A DNA stretch of 64,000 nucleotides, from the NCBI RefSeq assembly GCF_030412785.1, contig NZ_CP125295.1:310001-374000 (forward strand). The letters are read 5' to 3'. The number at the start of each line of letters is the position of its first letter. Positions within the stretch are counted from its first letter, which is position 1. The notes beneath the pieces were generated by a model. The model made no database searches. It was not told the DNA's origin and saw nothing but the letters and a program-made list of their open reading frames with translations. Shown here one piece after another: positions 47,357 through 56,819 of this stretch. The translations under genes and the position numbers were made by a program. This stretch comes from Paraburkholderia sabiae (GTDB lineage: Bacteria > Pseudomonadota > Gammaproteobacteria > Burkholderiales > Burkholderiaceae).

Positions 47357-48946
47357 TCATGCCGCCGTATTCGCGCCGACCGTCGTCTGCGCGGTTTGCT
47401 CGTGGTGGTAACGGCCCGTATGCAACGACGACGGACCGAGCCGCGCATACTTGAACATCAGCGTGATCTCGATGATGAAGAGCGCGGTATAGAACACGAC
47501 GAAACCCGCGAGACTCAGATACAGATCGCCCGCCGTCAGACTCGACGACGAGAGCGACGTCGGCAGGATGCCCGCGATCGTCCACGGCTGGCGTCCGACT
47601 TCCGCGACGATCCAGCCGAACTCGGCCGCGAGCCACGGCAGCGGGATCGCCCACACGGCCCAGCGCAGGAACCAGCGCCGGTTGTCGCGCAGCAGCGAGC
47701 GCTGCGCGCAGAAGAAGAACGCGAGCACGAAGGTCGCGAGGAACAGGATGCCGAGGCCGACCATCAACCGGAACGACCAGAACACAGGCAGCACGGGCGG
47801 CACGGTTTTCTTCGCGGCCTGTCTGATCTGATCGGCGGTGGCGTCGACGACTCTCGGCGTGAACTGCTTGAGCAGCAGGCCGTAACCGAGATCTTTCTTG
47901 TTCGCGTCGAAGGTGGCGTGCGTTTCGTCGGTCGCGTCGCCTTGCTTGATCTTTTGCAGCGCGCCGTACGCGAGGATGCCGTTGCGGATGCGCGTCTCGT
48001 TCTGCGCCATCAGTTCCTTCAGCCCGACGACGGGTTCGTCGAGCGAGCGCGTCGCGATGATGCCGAGCGCGTACGGCACGCGCAGCGCATAGTCGGTGCG
48101 CTCTTCCTGCTGGTTCGGAATGCCGACGATCGTGAACGGCGCGGGCGGCGGCGCCGTGTCCCATTCGGATTCGATCGCGGCGAGTTTCATCTGCTGCACT
48201 TCGCCCGTGGTGTAGCCCGATTCGTCGCCGAGCACGATCACGCACAACGTCGCCGCGAGCCCGAAGCCGGAAGCGACCGCGAACGAGCGCAGCGCGAAAT
48301 CGATGTCGCGGCGCTTGAGCAGATACCACGACGACAGACCGAGCACGAACATCGACGCCGTCACGTAACCCGCCGACACCGTATGCACGAACTTCACCTG
48401 CGCAACGGGATTGAAGATCACGTCGAAGATGTTCGACAGCTCCATGCGCATCGTTTCGTAGTTGAACTCTGCGCCGACCGGGTTGTTCATCCAGCCGTTG
48501 GCGATCAGGATCCACAGCGCCGACAGGTTCGAACCGAGCGCCACGAGGAACGTGACCATCAGATGCTGGACGCGCGACAGCCGGTTCCAGCCGAAGAAGA
48601 ACAGGCCCACAAAGGTCGATTCGAGAAAGAACGCCATCAGCCCTTCGACGGCGAGCGGCACGCCGAAAATATCGCCCACGTAATGCGAGTAGTACGACCA
48701 GTTGGTGCCGAACTGGAATTCGAGCGTGAGGCCCGTGGTCACGCCCATCGCGAAGTTGATGCCGAACAGCTTGCCCCAGAACTGGGTCATGTCCTTGTAG
48801 ATCTGCTTGCCCGTCATCACGTAGACGCTCTCCATGATGACGAGCAGCCACGACAGACCGAGCGTCAGCGGCACGAACAGGAAGTGATAAAGCGCCGTGA
48901 CGGCGAATTGCAGACGCGAGAGATCGACGACGTCGCTAGCGGGCAT
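47357..48946 (-). CDS. cydA: Cytochrome bd ubiquinol oxidase subunit I
   Basis: 529 residues, nine or so helices. The heme b595 ligand is His21 in [33 protein letters not shown] holds the second conserved heme region and a Q-loop lies before residue 360. [12 protein letters not shown] is near the end. ATG 48946 is preferred (AAGG six bases upstream) over a GTG three codons earlier. Its start overlaps cydP by 11 bp. Confidence 0.96.
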   Translation of the reverse strand: MPASDVVDLSRLQFAVTALYHFLFVPLTLGLSWLLVIMESVYVMTGKQIYKDMTQFWGKLFGINFAMGVTTGLTLEFQFGTNWSYYSHYVGDIFGVPLAVEGLMAFFLESTFVGLFFFGWNRLSRVQHLMVTFLVALGSNLSALWILIANGWMNNPVGAEFNYETMRMELSNIFDVIFNPVAQVKFVHTVSAGYVTASMFVLGLSSWYLLKRRDIDFALRSFAVASGFGLAATLCVIVLGDESGYTTGEVQQMKLAAIESEWDTAPPPAPFTIVGIPNQQEERTDYALRVPYALGIIATRSLDEPVVGLKELMAQNETRIRNGILAYGALQKIKQGDATDETHATFDANKKDLGYGLLLKQFTPRVVDATADQIRQAAKKTVPPVLPVFWSFRLMVGLGILFLATFVLAFFFCAQRSLLRDNRRWFLRWAVWAIPLPWLAAEFGWIVAEVGRQPWTIAGILPTSLSSSSLTAGDLYLSLAGFVVFYTALFIIEITLMFKYARLGPSSLHTGRYHHEQTAQTTVGANTAA

Positions 48947-49208
48947 GGTTGTCACCTTGAGGCGGAGGCGGCGATGGGACGGATGCGGGCACCGAGAGCA
49001 GCGCCTGTGCGACCTGCGCAGGCGGCAGCGACATGTGCTGGGCCTGTGGATGATTGAAAAACGCGAACTTGAGCGCGAGCAGCAGCACGAATTTGATCGC
49101 GAGCACGATCAGGATGTCGCGCGCGAAAGTGGGACCGCGAGCCCACGCGACGATGCGGCTGGCGAGCGTGCGGCGTGTGGCATTCCTGTGATTGAGCGTG
49201 ATGGCCAT
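48936..49208 (-). CDS. cydP: CydP-type small bd-oxidase protein
   Basis: 90 residues with one helix (about 30-50, FARDILIVLAIKFVLLLALKF) and a Pro-rich tail. The position immediately ahead of cydA and the KF...FFNHPQAQHM segment match CydP. It overlaps cydA, so expression is coupled. Its function is presumed to be oxidase assembly or stability. Confidence 0.82.
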   Translation of the reverse strand: MAITLNHRNATRRTLASRIVAWARGPTFARDILIVLAIKFVLLLALKFAFFNHPQAQHMSLPPAQVAQALLSVPASVPSPPPPQGDNHAR

Positions 49209-49347
49209 GTTCGATCGGCAACGACATCGCGCCGGTTGACCCGGCAGGACCCAGTGCGCATCGTCTGCCGCGCTGGCGCATGCCTAACCATTGTAGGAAT
49301 GAGCTGACGGACGCGGCCGCGTCATCGTGTCGCGAGCGTGCATCTGC

Positions 49348-49361
49348 TTGATCACTAATAA
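49348..49361. promoter_or_regulatory. Possible FNR/ANR-type site upstream of cydP
   Basis: TTGAT-CACT-AATAA compares with TTGATNNNNATCAA, with a perfect left half and a poor right half. Its distance from a candidate TACAAT -10 is not the usual -41.5, so support is weak. Confidence 0.25.
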
Positions 49362-49434
49362 GTCACGTTCTGTGCGAGGTCAAGGCAATGTCTCCGCGTC
49401 GACTCGCTTTCACGCAATATCTGACGCGACGCAT

Positions 49435-49471
49435 AAGAAAAAGCCCCGCCTTCTTGCGAAGGGCGGGGCTT
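49435..49471 (-). terminator. Terminator of rpoH
   Basis: On the minus strand, AAGCCCCGCC and GGCGGGGCTT pair and are followed by TTTTTC, about 50 bp after the rpoH stop. Confidence 0.85.
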
Positions 49472-49523
49472 TGCTTGAGACGGATTTGAAACGGGTGCGG
49501 GCGCGCCCGCTGCTTCTCAGTGC

Positions 49524-50459
49524 TTATGCGTATTCGGCCAGCGCGGTGCGCATCTTCTTCATCGCGCTTGCTTCGATCTGGCGAATCCGTTCAGCCGACA
49601 CGCCGAACTCGTCGGCCAGTTCGTGCAGCGTCGAGCCGCCCGAACCGTCGTCTTCCACCTGCAGCCAGCGTGCTTCGATGATGCGGCGGCTGCGCGGATC
49701 GAGCGATTCCAGCGCGCTCGCGATACCGTCGCTTTGCAGCTTGTCGCGCTGACGCGCGGCCAGCACGGCCGTCGGCTCGCTGTGCGAATCCGCCAGATAG
49801 GCGATCGGCGCGAATGCTTCTTCGCCGTCTTCCACCTGACCTTCGAGCGCGACATCGCCGCCCGACAGACGCGTTTCCATTTCGGCCACTTCTTCGCGCT
49901 TGACGTTCAGTTCTTTCGCCAGACCGTCGATCTCGTCCGGCGTGAACGACTGCAAGCCTTGCTTGTGGCTGCGCAGGTTGAAGAACAGCTTGCGTTGCGC
50001 CTTGGTCGTCGCCACTTTCACCATGCGCCAGTTGCGCAGGATGTATTCGTGGATTTCGGCCTTGATCCAGTGCATCGCGTACGACACGAGGCGTACGTTC
50101 TGCTCCGGGTCGAAGCGCTTCACAGCTTTCATCAGACCGATGTTGCCTTCCTGGATCAGATCGGCGTGCGGCAGGCCATACCCGAGGTAGTTACGCGCGA
50201 TCGACACGACCAGCCGCAGGTGCGACAGGACGAGCTTGCGCGCAGACCCAAGGTTGTTCTGCTCGCGGTATTCAGTGGCGAACTGGCGCTCTTCTGCCGG
50301 CGTCAGCATCGGAATCCGGTTTACGGCCTGGATGTAGGCGTCGATATTGCCCAGCTGACCGGGCAGAAGAGAAGCGTGCGAGAGCGCCAGTGCACCTGCC
50401 GGAGCGGCCTTAGCCGACGACGGGCTCAGAGTACTCGGAAGGGTCAATGTGTTGCTCAC
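49524..50459 (-). CDS. rpoH: Heat-shock sigma factor 32
   Basis: 311 residues. Region 2 has DLIQEGNIGLMKAVKRFDPE, the RpoH box is QRKLFFNLRSHKQG, and region 4.2 is TLHELADEFGVSAERIRQIEASAMKKM. It directs RNA polymerase to heat-shock promoters. The start codon is GTG, with AAAAGGAG eight bases upstream. Region annotations show a CIRCE element and leader hairpins upstream. Confidence 0.96.
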   Translation of the reverse strand: MSNTLTLPSTLSPSSAKAAPAGALALSHASLLPGQLGNIDAYIQAVNRIPMLTPAEERQFATEYREQNNLGSARKLVLSHLRLVVSIARNYLGYGLPHADLIQEGNIGLMKAVKRFDPEQNVRLVSYAMHWIKAEIHEYILRNWRMVKVATTKAQRKLFFNLRSHKQGLQSFTPDEIDGLAKELNVKREEVAEMETRLSGGDVALEGQVEDGEEAFAPIAYLADSHSEPTAVLAARQRDKLQSDGIASALESLDPRSRRIIEARWLQVEDDGSGGSTLHELADEFGVSAERIRQIEASAMKKMRTALAEYA

Positions 50460-50479
50460 GTAGCAAACTCCTTTTATTC

Positions 50480-50505
50480 AGACAAAAGTCTGGCAGTTGC
50501 CAGAC
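50480..50505 (-). promoter_or_regulatory. Overlapping alternative hairpins in the rpoH mRNA leader
   Basis: On the minus strand GTCTGGC-AACT-GCCAGAC (50488-50505) can form, or CAGAC-TTTT-GTCTG (50480-50492), but not both, because they share CAGAC. The second sits just upstream of the ribosome-binding site. Confidence 0.5.
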
Positions 50506-50516
50506 CACGATGGATG

Positions 50517-50543
50517 TTAGCACTCTCATCTACCGAGTGCTAA
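50517..50543. promoter_or_regulatory. CIRCE element (HrcA operator)
   Basis: TTAGCACTC-N9-GAGTGCTAA, a perfect match to the CIRCE consensus. It overlaps the inferred rpoH -10, so HrcA would repress rpoH under non-stress conditions. Confidence 0.93.
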
Positions 50544-50572
50544 TACTTAGAAGCCGTAGGGCCATCCAAGTT
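50538..50572 (-). promoter_or_regulatory. Candidate rpoH promoter
   Basis: Minus-strand TTGGAT, 18 bp, TATTAG, the latter running into the CIRCE right arm. Spacing is acceptable and the -10 is imperfect. Confidence 0.4.
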
Positions 50573-50823
50573 CCCGAAATACTATTGGAATGTAACTTCT
50601 AATAGTGTCGTGTCTCTATCGTACCTCATCTGCGGGTTTGCCAGCGAACGCTTAGGATTCATCGGATACGACAAAATTCCGTAATCGACTGCAAGATTTT
50701 TTCGGAAACGGAAGCAGTTATTTGCGACTTTTTGATCCCGATTAAAGGGCCCGATAGTTGCTACTGTCTCTAAAATGTCGCTGCGCGATGTCCTCGCTCA
50801 ACCCCGCATCTGGTGGACGTACG

Positions 50824-51387
50824 ATGGAAAAAAAGAACAAGGCCTGGCTTCACGCGGCGCTCAAATGTGCCGCTGCGGCGACGTTCCTCGGCGCATCCGG
50901 TCTGGCTTCGGCAGACCAGTTCGGCATTCAGGTCGCGGGGGGCACCGCCGACCATCACGTACGCAAGCTCGATCTCGGCTTTGTCTGGGATCCCAATCTG
51001 ACCTGGTGGGAAATCGGCGGCTGGCACTTCTCGCTGATCGGCGAGGCGCACGCGGCGTGGTGGCATACGGACGAAGGCAACGAAAACGAGAACATCGGCG
51101 AATTCGGCGTCACGCCGGTGATCCGCTTCATTCGCGGTTCGGGCTGGTTCCGGCCGTTCGTCGAGGCCGGCGTCGGCGTGCGCGTGCTGACTCACCCGCG
51201 CCTTTCTTCGACCTTCACGATGGGCTCCGCGTTCCAGTTCGCCGACATGGCGGGCGTCGGCGCGCAGTTCGGCGATCATCAGCAGTACCAGCTTGGCTAC
51301 CGCTTTCAGCATGTCTCGAACGGCGGTATCAAAGAGCCGAATCCTGGTATAAATTTCCACCAGATTTACGTGCAGTACAACTTCTGA
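50824..51387 (+). CDS. pagL: PagL-like lipid A 3-O-deacylase
   Basis: 187 residues: signal peptide (about 1-28, cleavage ASA-DQ) and an eight-stranded outer-membrane beta-barrel. The catalytic region at the C-terminus is FQHVSNGGIKEPNPG, including the His-x-Ser pair of PagL. The protein ends in NFHQIYVQYNF with a terminal phenylalanine, as outer-membrane proteins usually do. It removes a 3-linked acyl chain from lipid A. ATG 50824 gives a normal signal peptide; upstream codons were rejected. Confidence 0.9.
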   Translation: MEKKNKAWLHAALKCAAAATFLGASGLASADQFGIQVAGGTADHHVRKLDLGFVWDPNLTWWEIGGWHFSLIGEAHAAWWHTDEGNENENIGEFGVTPVIRFIRGSGWFRPFVEAGVGVRVLTHPRLSSTFTMGSAFQFADMAGVGAQFGDHQQYQLGYRFQHVSNGGIKEPNPGINFHQIYVQYNF

Positions 51388-51432
51388 CGATCGTTGCCGC
51401 TGTCGGCGCCGTCGTCGATGGGGGCGAACGCG

Positions 51433-51816
51433 ATGGTGGCAAAAGTGATCGAGGCGATTCGCGGGCTGGAGCGCGATCGTTTTCGCGCGATGGTGGAAGG
51501 AAACGGCCAGCAGCTCGATGCGCTGCTCTCGGACAACGTCATTTACGTCCACACGAACGGCAAGCGCGAGTCGAAGCAGCAGTTCATCGATGCCATCACG
51601 GCCGGACGTCGGCGTTATCGCCAGATCGAGGTGCAGTCGCAGGACGTGCTGCCCGTCGGACGCGAGACCTGCGTGGTGACGGGGCGCGCGCTGATCGAGA
51701 TGGAAGCCAACAACGGCGCGCTGCTCTTTCCGATCGCCTACACGGCGATTCAGGCGCAGGAAGACGGCAAGTGGCGCCTGATCGCGTGGCAGGCGACGCG
51801 TTGCGCAATCGAGTGA
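51433..51816 (+). CDS. NTF2-like (DUF4440-type) protein
   Basis: 127 residues with the cone-shaped NTF2 pattern: VIEAIRGLERDRFRAMVEGNGQQLDALLSDNVIYVHTNG and a C-terminal sheet GKWRLIAWQATR. Members include ketosteroid-isomerase-like enzymes and binding proteins. Substrate unknown. Starts at 51418 or 51394 are possible; the ATG at 51433 begins the recognisable fold. Confidence 0.75.
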   Translation: MVAKVIEAIRGLERDRFRAMVEGNGQQLDALLSDNVIYVHTNGKRESKQQFIDAITAGRRRYRQIEVQSQDVLPVGRETCVVTGRALIEMEANNGALLFPIAYTAIQAQEDGKWRLIAWQATRCAIE

Positions 51817-51874
51817 CGCGGATCGCGCCATCACTCTTTTTCTGACGAAACCCGCTTCGTAAGCGGTTCGTGCG

Positions 51875-51918
51875 CGCCGGCGACGGGTGAATCGCCGGCG
51901 TTTGCGCTTTTGCGTTTT
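51875..51918 (+). terminator. Terminator after NTF2-like gene
   Basis: CGCCGGCGA-N8-TCGCCGGCG followed by T-rich TTTGCGCTTTTGCGTTTTTT. Confidence 0.75.
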
Positions 51919-51931
51919 TTCCGACGGCGAA

Positions 51932-53686
<1,755 letters not shown>

Positions 53687-53789
53687 CTAGCGGGAGCAAC
53701 GAACGGGCGCGAACAAACAACGTCATCGGAACGACGACGAAGGCAACGATCGAAACGGAAGCCCATGCAACGTGCATTTGACCCTCGCG

Positions 53790-53816
53790 ATTCGTCCGCG
53801 CGGTAAACGGACGAAT
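53790..53816 (-). repeat. Hairpin in the leuA leader transcript
   Basis: ATTCGTCCG and CGGACGAAT, 9-bp perfect arms with a nine-base loop; no T-run follows in the transcript direction. Confidence 0.55.
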
Positions 53817-53890
53817 ACAGACGACTACAGGTTTTGAAGGAACTACGGACTGGGGTGAAACGGAACTACGGGAACTGCCAGGAGGACCGC

Positions 53891-53912
53891 TGCAGCCGCT
53901 TTGGCGACTGCA
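53891..53912 (-). promoter_or_regulatory. Hairpin immediately after the leu leader peptide
   Basis: Nine-base arms (one G-U pair) around CAAA, about 20 nt after the leader stop. It could alternate with other structures depending on ribosome position. Confidence 0.5.
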
Positions 53913-53930
53913 CGCGGCGCTACGCCTTGC

Positions 53931-54005
53931 TTACGCTAGACGTAGCGATAGGGGCCGCGCTAGGCGGCCGAGGGTAATTCGGAGGGTGTTCGGAAAGGAA
54001 CGCAT
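53931..54005 (-). CDS. leuL: Leucine-rich leader peptide of leuA
   Basis: 24 codons beginning MRSFPNTLRITLGRLARPL. Six are leucine and the last four are CTA at codons 15, 19, 21 and 23; neighbouring genes use almost only CTG and CTC. There is no ribosome-binding sequence; the ATG begins seven bases after the -10. Position and codon content indicate an attenuation leader sensing charged tRNA-Leu (inference). Confidence 0.7.
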   Translation of the reverse strand: MRSFPNTLRITLGRLARPLSLRLA

Positions 54006-54011
54006 TTTTAA

Positions 54012-54041
54012 AAGATAAGCGAGGCAGCGTGGGCCTGTCAA
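54012..54041 (-). promoter_or_regulatory. Promoter of leuL-leuA
   Basis: Minus-strand TTGACA (54036-54041), 18 bp, TATCTT (54012-54017). The expected start point coincides with the leader ATG. Confidence 0.7.
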
Positions 54042-54092
54042 CACATTGTGAGCCGCGATGCGTTCGTTTCGGGTGGGAAAGCGCCGTGTCGA

Positions 54093-54121
54093 AAGGCCGC
54101 CGCCCCTTGTCAGGCGGCCTT
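54093..54121 (-). terminator. Terminator at the 3' end of ybiB
   Basis: AAGGCCGCC-N11-GGCGGCCTT; the stem overlaps the last codons and a short TTTC follows on the minus strand. Confidence 0.5.
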
Positions 54122-55078
54122 CCGCGCGATTTCTACGATTAGTTCGACCTGCCGCGTGATTGCGGCCGGCACGGGCGCATCGCCGCGCAGGACGTCCGCG
54201 ATCCATGCTGCCGTGGTCGGCGCGTCGCGGCCTTCGGGCAGATCGACCTCGGGTGCATCCGGCGACGAGCGCTCGGCGGCCACGCGCGTTTCGCAGATCC
54301 CGTCATGCAGCCAGTCGATCTGCACCTGGCGGCGCGTATCCGCGACAGCCTCGCCTTCCGTGCCGCGGGCGAGCAGCGCACCGCCGATAGCGGCTTCAGG
54401 ATGCGAAACGAACAGTTGCGTCAGACTCTCGCGATACGGCGGATGCGTGTAGTTCACGAGCCGCAAGCCTGCCGGCGCGAACGGCTGAAGAATCTTGACG
54501 AGCGTATGCGTCGAATTGCGCACGCCCATCCGTCGACGCAGTGACAGCAACCGCGCCAGCTTCGGCGCGAGTGTTTCGATGGGCGCGAAAGCGACGCGCT
54601 GGTTCGCGAGGCCCGCTTCGATGTCACCGTGCGTCTGCGCGGGCGCGACGTTCAAATGCGCGAAGATCTCGGCGCTCGTCACGCGGCCCGGGTCTTCCGT
54701 CACGCCGTGCACGAGCACGGGCACGCCCTCGCGAGCGAGCAGCAACGCGAGCAGCGGCACGAGATTCGGCTGCTTGCGCGCGCCGTTGTAGCTCGGAATC
54801 GACACCGCCTGATGCGTGCCGTGCTTCACGTCGATCGGTGCGAACGATGCATGCGCTGCGGTCAGCATCGCGGCCAGTTCGTCGGCGGATTCGCCTTTCA
54901 CCCGATACGCGAGCAGGATCGCACCCAGTTCGAGATCGGAGACGCGGCCGTCGAGCATTGCGGCGTACAGCGCATGCGTGTCGTCCGGCGTGAGCGCGCG
55001 CGCGCCGTTGGGACCGCGGCCGATTTCCTTGATGAATCGGGCGCAGGGAAATGGCGTGGTGTCGGTGGAATCGGTCAT
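54110..55078 (-). CDS. ybiB: YbiB-like protein, anthranilate phosphoribosyltransferase fold
   Basis: 322 residues resembling TrpD in fold: RFIKEIGRGPNGARALTPDD, LPLLALLLAREGVPVLVHG and MGVRNSTHTLVKILQPF. The TrpD catalytic glycine motif is altered, and YbiB proteins bind DNA rather than catalyse the reaction. It is divergent from the FAA gene and ends close to the leuA leader. Confidence 0.82.
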   Translation of the reverse strand: MTDSTDTTPFPCARFIKEIGRGPNGARALTPDDTHALYAAMLDGRVSDLELGAILLAYRVKGESADELAAMLTAAHASFAPIDVKHGTHQAVSIPSYNGARKQPNLVPLLALLLAREGVPVLVHGVTEDPGRVTSAEIFAHLNVAPAQTHGDIEAGLANQRVAFAPIETLAPKLARLLSLRRRMGVRNSTHTLVKILQPFAPAGLRLVNYTHPPYRESLTQLFVSHPEAAIGGALLARGTEGEAVADTRRQVQIDWLHDGICETRVAAERSSPDAPEVDLPEGRDAPTTAAWIADVLRGDAPVPAAITRQVELIVEIARKAA

Positions 55079-55237
55079 CGGGCAAATCGGTATTTGAGGG
55101 ACAGCGGGCAGACGCGGATCGACGCGCTACGTTCCTTTCGAGTATCGCACGCCGCGCTTGCGTCCAGAATTCGAGCAAACTTACGAGCAAAGTCGCGGCC
55201 TGTCTTGAACCTTACGGCATCGCTTGAACGCATGCCA

Positions 55238-55255
55238 CCTGGCCGTTCGGCCAGG
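55238..55255. repeat. Palindrome in the ybiB-FAA gap
   Basis: CCTGGCC-GTTC-GGCCAGG, about 78 bp before the FAA gene. Possibly an operator or hairpin; no regulator can be named. Confidence 0.35.
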
Positions 55256-55332
55256 CTACGCGTGAAACGGCGCCGCGTTACACTCAATGCTTCGCCGCGT
55301 CAGAGCGGCTCAATAGAAGACGGAGAAACGGA

Positions 55333-56031
55333 ATGGGTTACGTGTTTGCGCCAGCGCCGGTGACGGCTGTGCCAGTCGTCGGATCGGACGATCAATTCGC
55401 GGTGCGCCGCATTTACTGCGTCGGCCGCAATTACGAAGCGCATGCGCGCGAAATGGGCCACGATCCCGACCGCGAACCGCCGTTCTTCTTCGCCAAGCCG
55501 GCGGACGCCGTGCTGTACGTCGCGGCGGGCGCGACGGGCGAGTTTCCGTATCCGGCGCAGTCGAAGAACGTCCACTATGAGATGGAACTCGTCGCGGCCA
55601 TCGGCAAGGCCGGCAAGAACATTCCCGCCGCGAACGCGTTCGATCACGTCTACGGCTACGCGCTCGGTCTCGACATGACGCGCCGCGACCTGCAGGCGGA
55701 AGCGAAAAAACTGGGCCGTCCCTGGGACACGGCGAAGGGCTTCGATCATTCCGCGCCGCTCGGTCCAATTCATCCTGTTTCGAAGGTCGGTCACATCGAC
55801 AAGGGCGCGATCTTTCTCAGCGTCAACGGCGAAGAAAAGCAGCGCTCGGATGTGTCGCAGCTGATCTGGTCGGTGGCTGAGACGATCGAGTATCTGTCCA
55901 GCTTCTTCGAACTGCAGCCCGGCGACCTGATTTTCACGGGCACGCCCGAAGGCGTCGGCGCGATTGTCCAGGGCGATCTGATGAAGGGTGGCGTGGACGG
56001 GCTGGGCGAATTCAGCGTGCGCGTGGTCTGA
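55333..56031 (+). CDS. Fumarylacetoacetate hydrolase-family protein
   Basis: 232 residues of FAH fold. Metal-binding motif: VHYEMELVAAIGKAG and GYALGLDMTRRDLQ; active-site region TGTPEGVGAI. It is close to fumarylpyruvate/fumarylacetoacetate hydrolases. The maleylacetoacetate isomerase-type gene 34 bp downstream supports a role in gentisate or homogentisate breakdown. Confidence 0.88.
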   Translation: MGYVFAPAPVTAVPVVGSDDQFAVRRIYCVGRNYEAHAREMGHDPDREPPFFFAKPADAVLYVAAGATGEFPYPAQSKNVHYEMELVAAIGKAGKNIPAANAFDHVYGYALGLDMTRRDLQAEAKKLGRPWDTAKGFDHSAPLGPIHPVSKVGHIDKGAIFLSVNGEEKQRSDVSQLIWSVAETIEYLSSFFELQPGDLIFTGTPEGVGAIVQGDLMKGGVDGLGEFSVRVV

Positions 56032-56065
56032 CGCCGCCGGATCCATTCAGGGGGAGGACAAGACA

Positions 56066-56710
56066 ATGAAGCTGTACAGCTACTTTCGCAGTTCCGCGTC
56101 GTATCGCGTGCGCATCGCGCTGAACCTGAAGAACCTGCCGTACGAGTACATGCCCGTGCATCTGCTGCGTGACGGCGGCGAGCAGTTCAAGCCCGAATAT
56201 CGCACGCTCAATCACGACGCCATCGTGCCGACGCTGGTCGACGGCGATGACGTCATCACGCAGTCGCTTGCGATCATCGAGTATCTGGAGGAGACGCATC
56301 CCGAACCCGCGCTTCTGCCGAAGAAGCCCGCCGATCGTGCGTATGTCCGCTCGATCGTCCAGCAGCTCGCGTGCGAGATCCATCCGTTGAACAACCTGCG
56401 CGTGCTCAAGTATCTGAAGCGCACCGTCGGCGTCAGCGACGAAGTGAAGGATGCGTGGTATCACCACTGGATCAGTTCGGGTTTTGCCGCGCTCGAAGAA
56501 TATCTGGTCGCGGACGGACGCGCGGGCAAGCTGTGTTTCGGCGATACACCGACCATCGCCGATATCTGTCTCGTGCCACAGGTGTTCAACGCGAGCCGTT
56601 TCAATGTCGATCTGAGTCCGTATCCGACCGTCCGGCGAATTTGCGAATACGCGAACTCGCTCGATGCGTTCGCGCGTGCCGAACCGTCTGTGCAGCCCGA
56701 CGCGGAGTAA
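56066..56710 (+). CDS. maiA: Maleylacetoacetate (or maleylpyruvate) isomerase, zeta-class GST
   Basis: 214 residues. The N-terminal thioredoxin domain has RSSASYRVRIALNLK; in the textbook SSC motif the cysteine is replaced by alanine while the serines remain. C-terminal GST helices include FGDTPTIADICLVPQV. It isomerises a cis-enol acid using glutathione, feeding the FAA hydrolase upstream. GGGGGAGG precedes the ATG. Confidence 0.88.
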   Translation: MKLYSYFRSSASYRVRIALNLKNLPYEYMPVHLLRDGGEQFKPEYRTLNHDAIVPTLVDGDDVITQSLAIIEYLEETHPEPALLPKKPADRAYVRSIVQQLACEIHPLNNLRVLKYLKRTVGVSDEVKDAWYHHWISSGFAALEEYLVADGRAGKLCFGDTPTIADICLVPQVFNASRFNVDLSPYPTVRRICEYANSLDAFARAEPSVQPDAE

Positions 56711-56755
56711 AAGCGCATTCCGCTAAGGAAGCGTTGAAACGCGAGAAGCCATGAA

Positions 56756-56788
56756 AAAGGGCGTCATGCAAAACACATGACGCCCTTT
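56756..56788. terminator. Bidirectional terminator between maiA and ftsY
   Basis: AAAGGGCGTCATG and CATGACGCCCTTT pair; the plus side continues TTTGTCTTT and the minus side has five T. Confidence 0.8.
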
Positions 56789-56819
56789 GTCTTTCGCTCG
56801 CATTCAGGTGGTCACTGCA

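Larger units (their letters stand above)
50460..50823. other. rpoH-pagL divergent control region
   Basis: 364 bp holding the rpoH leader, CIRCE and candidate promoter. The stretch near 50600-50800 is AT-rich with no further motif I recognise. Confidence 0.5.

Noticed and set aside
47336..49057. 573-codon plus-strand frame
   Set aside because: Antisense shadow of cydA.
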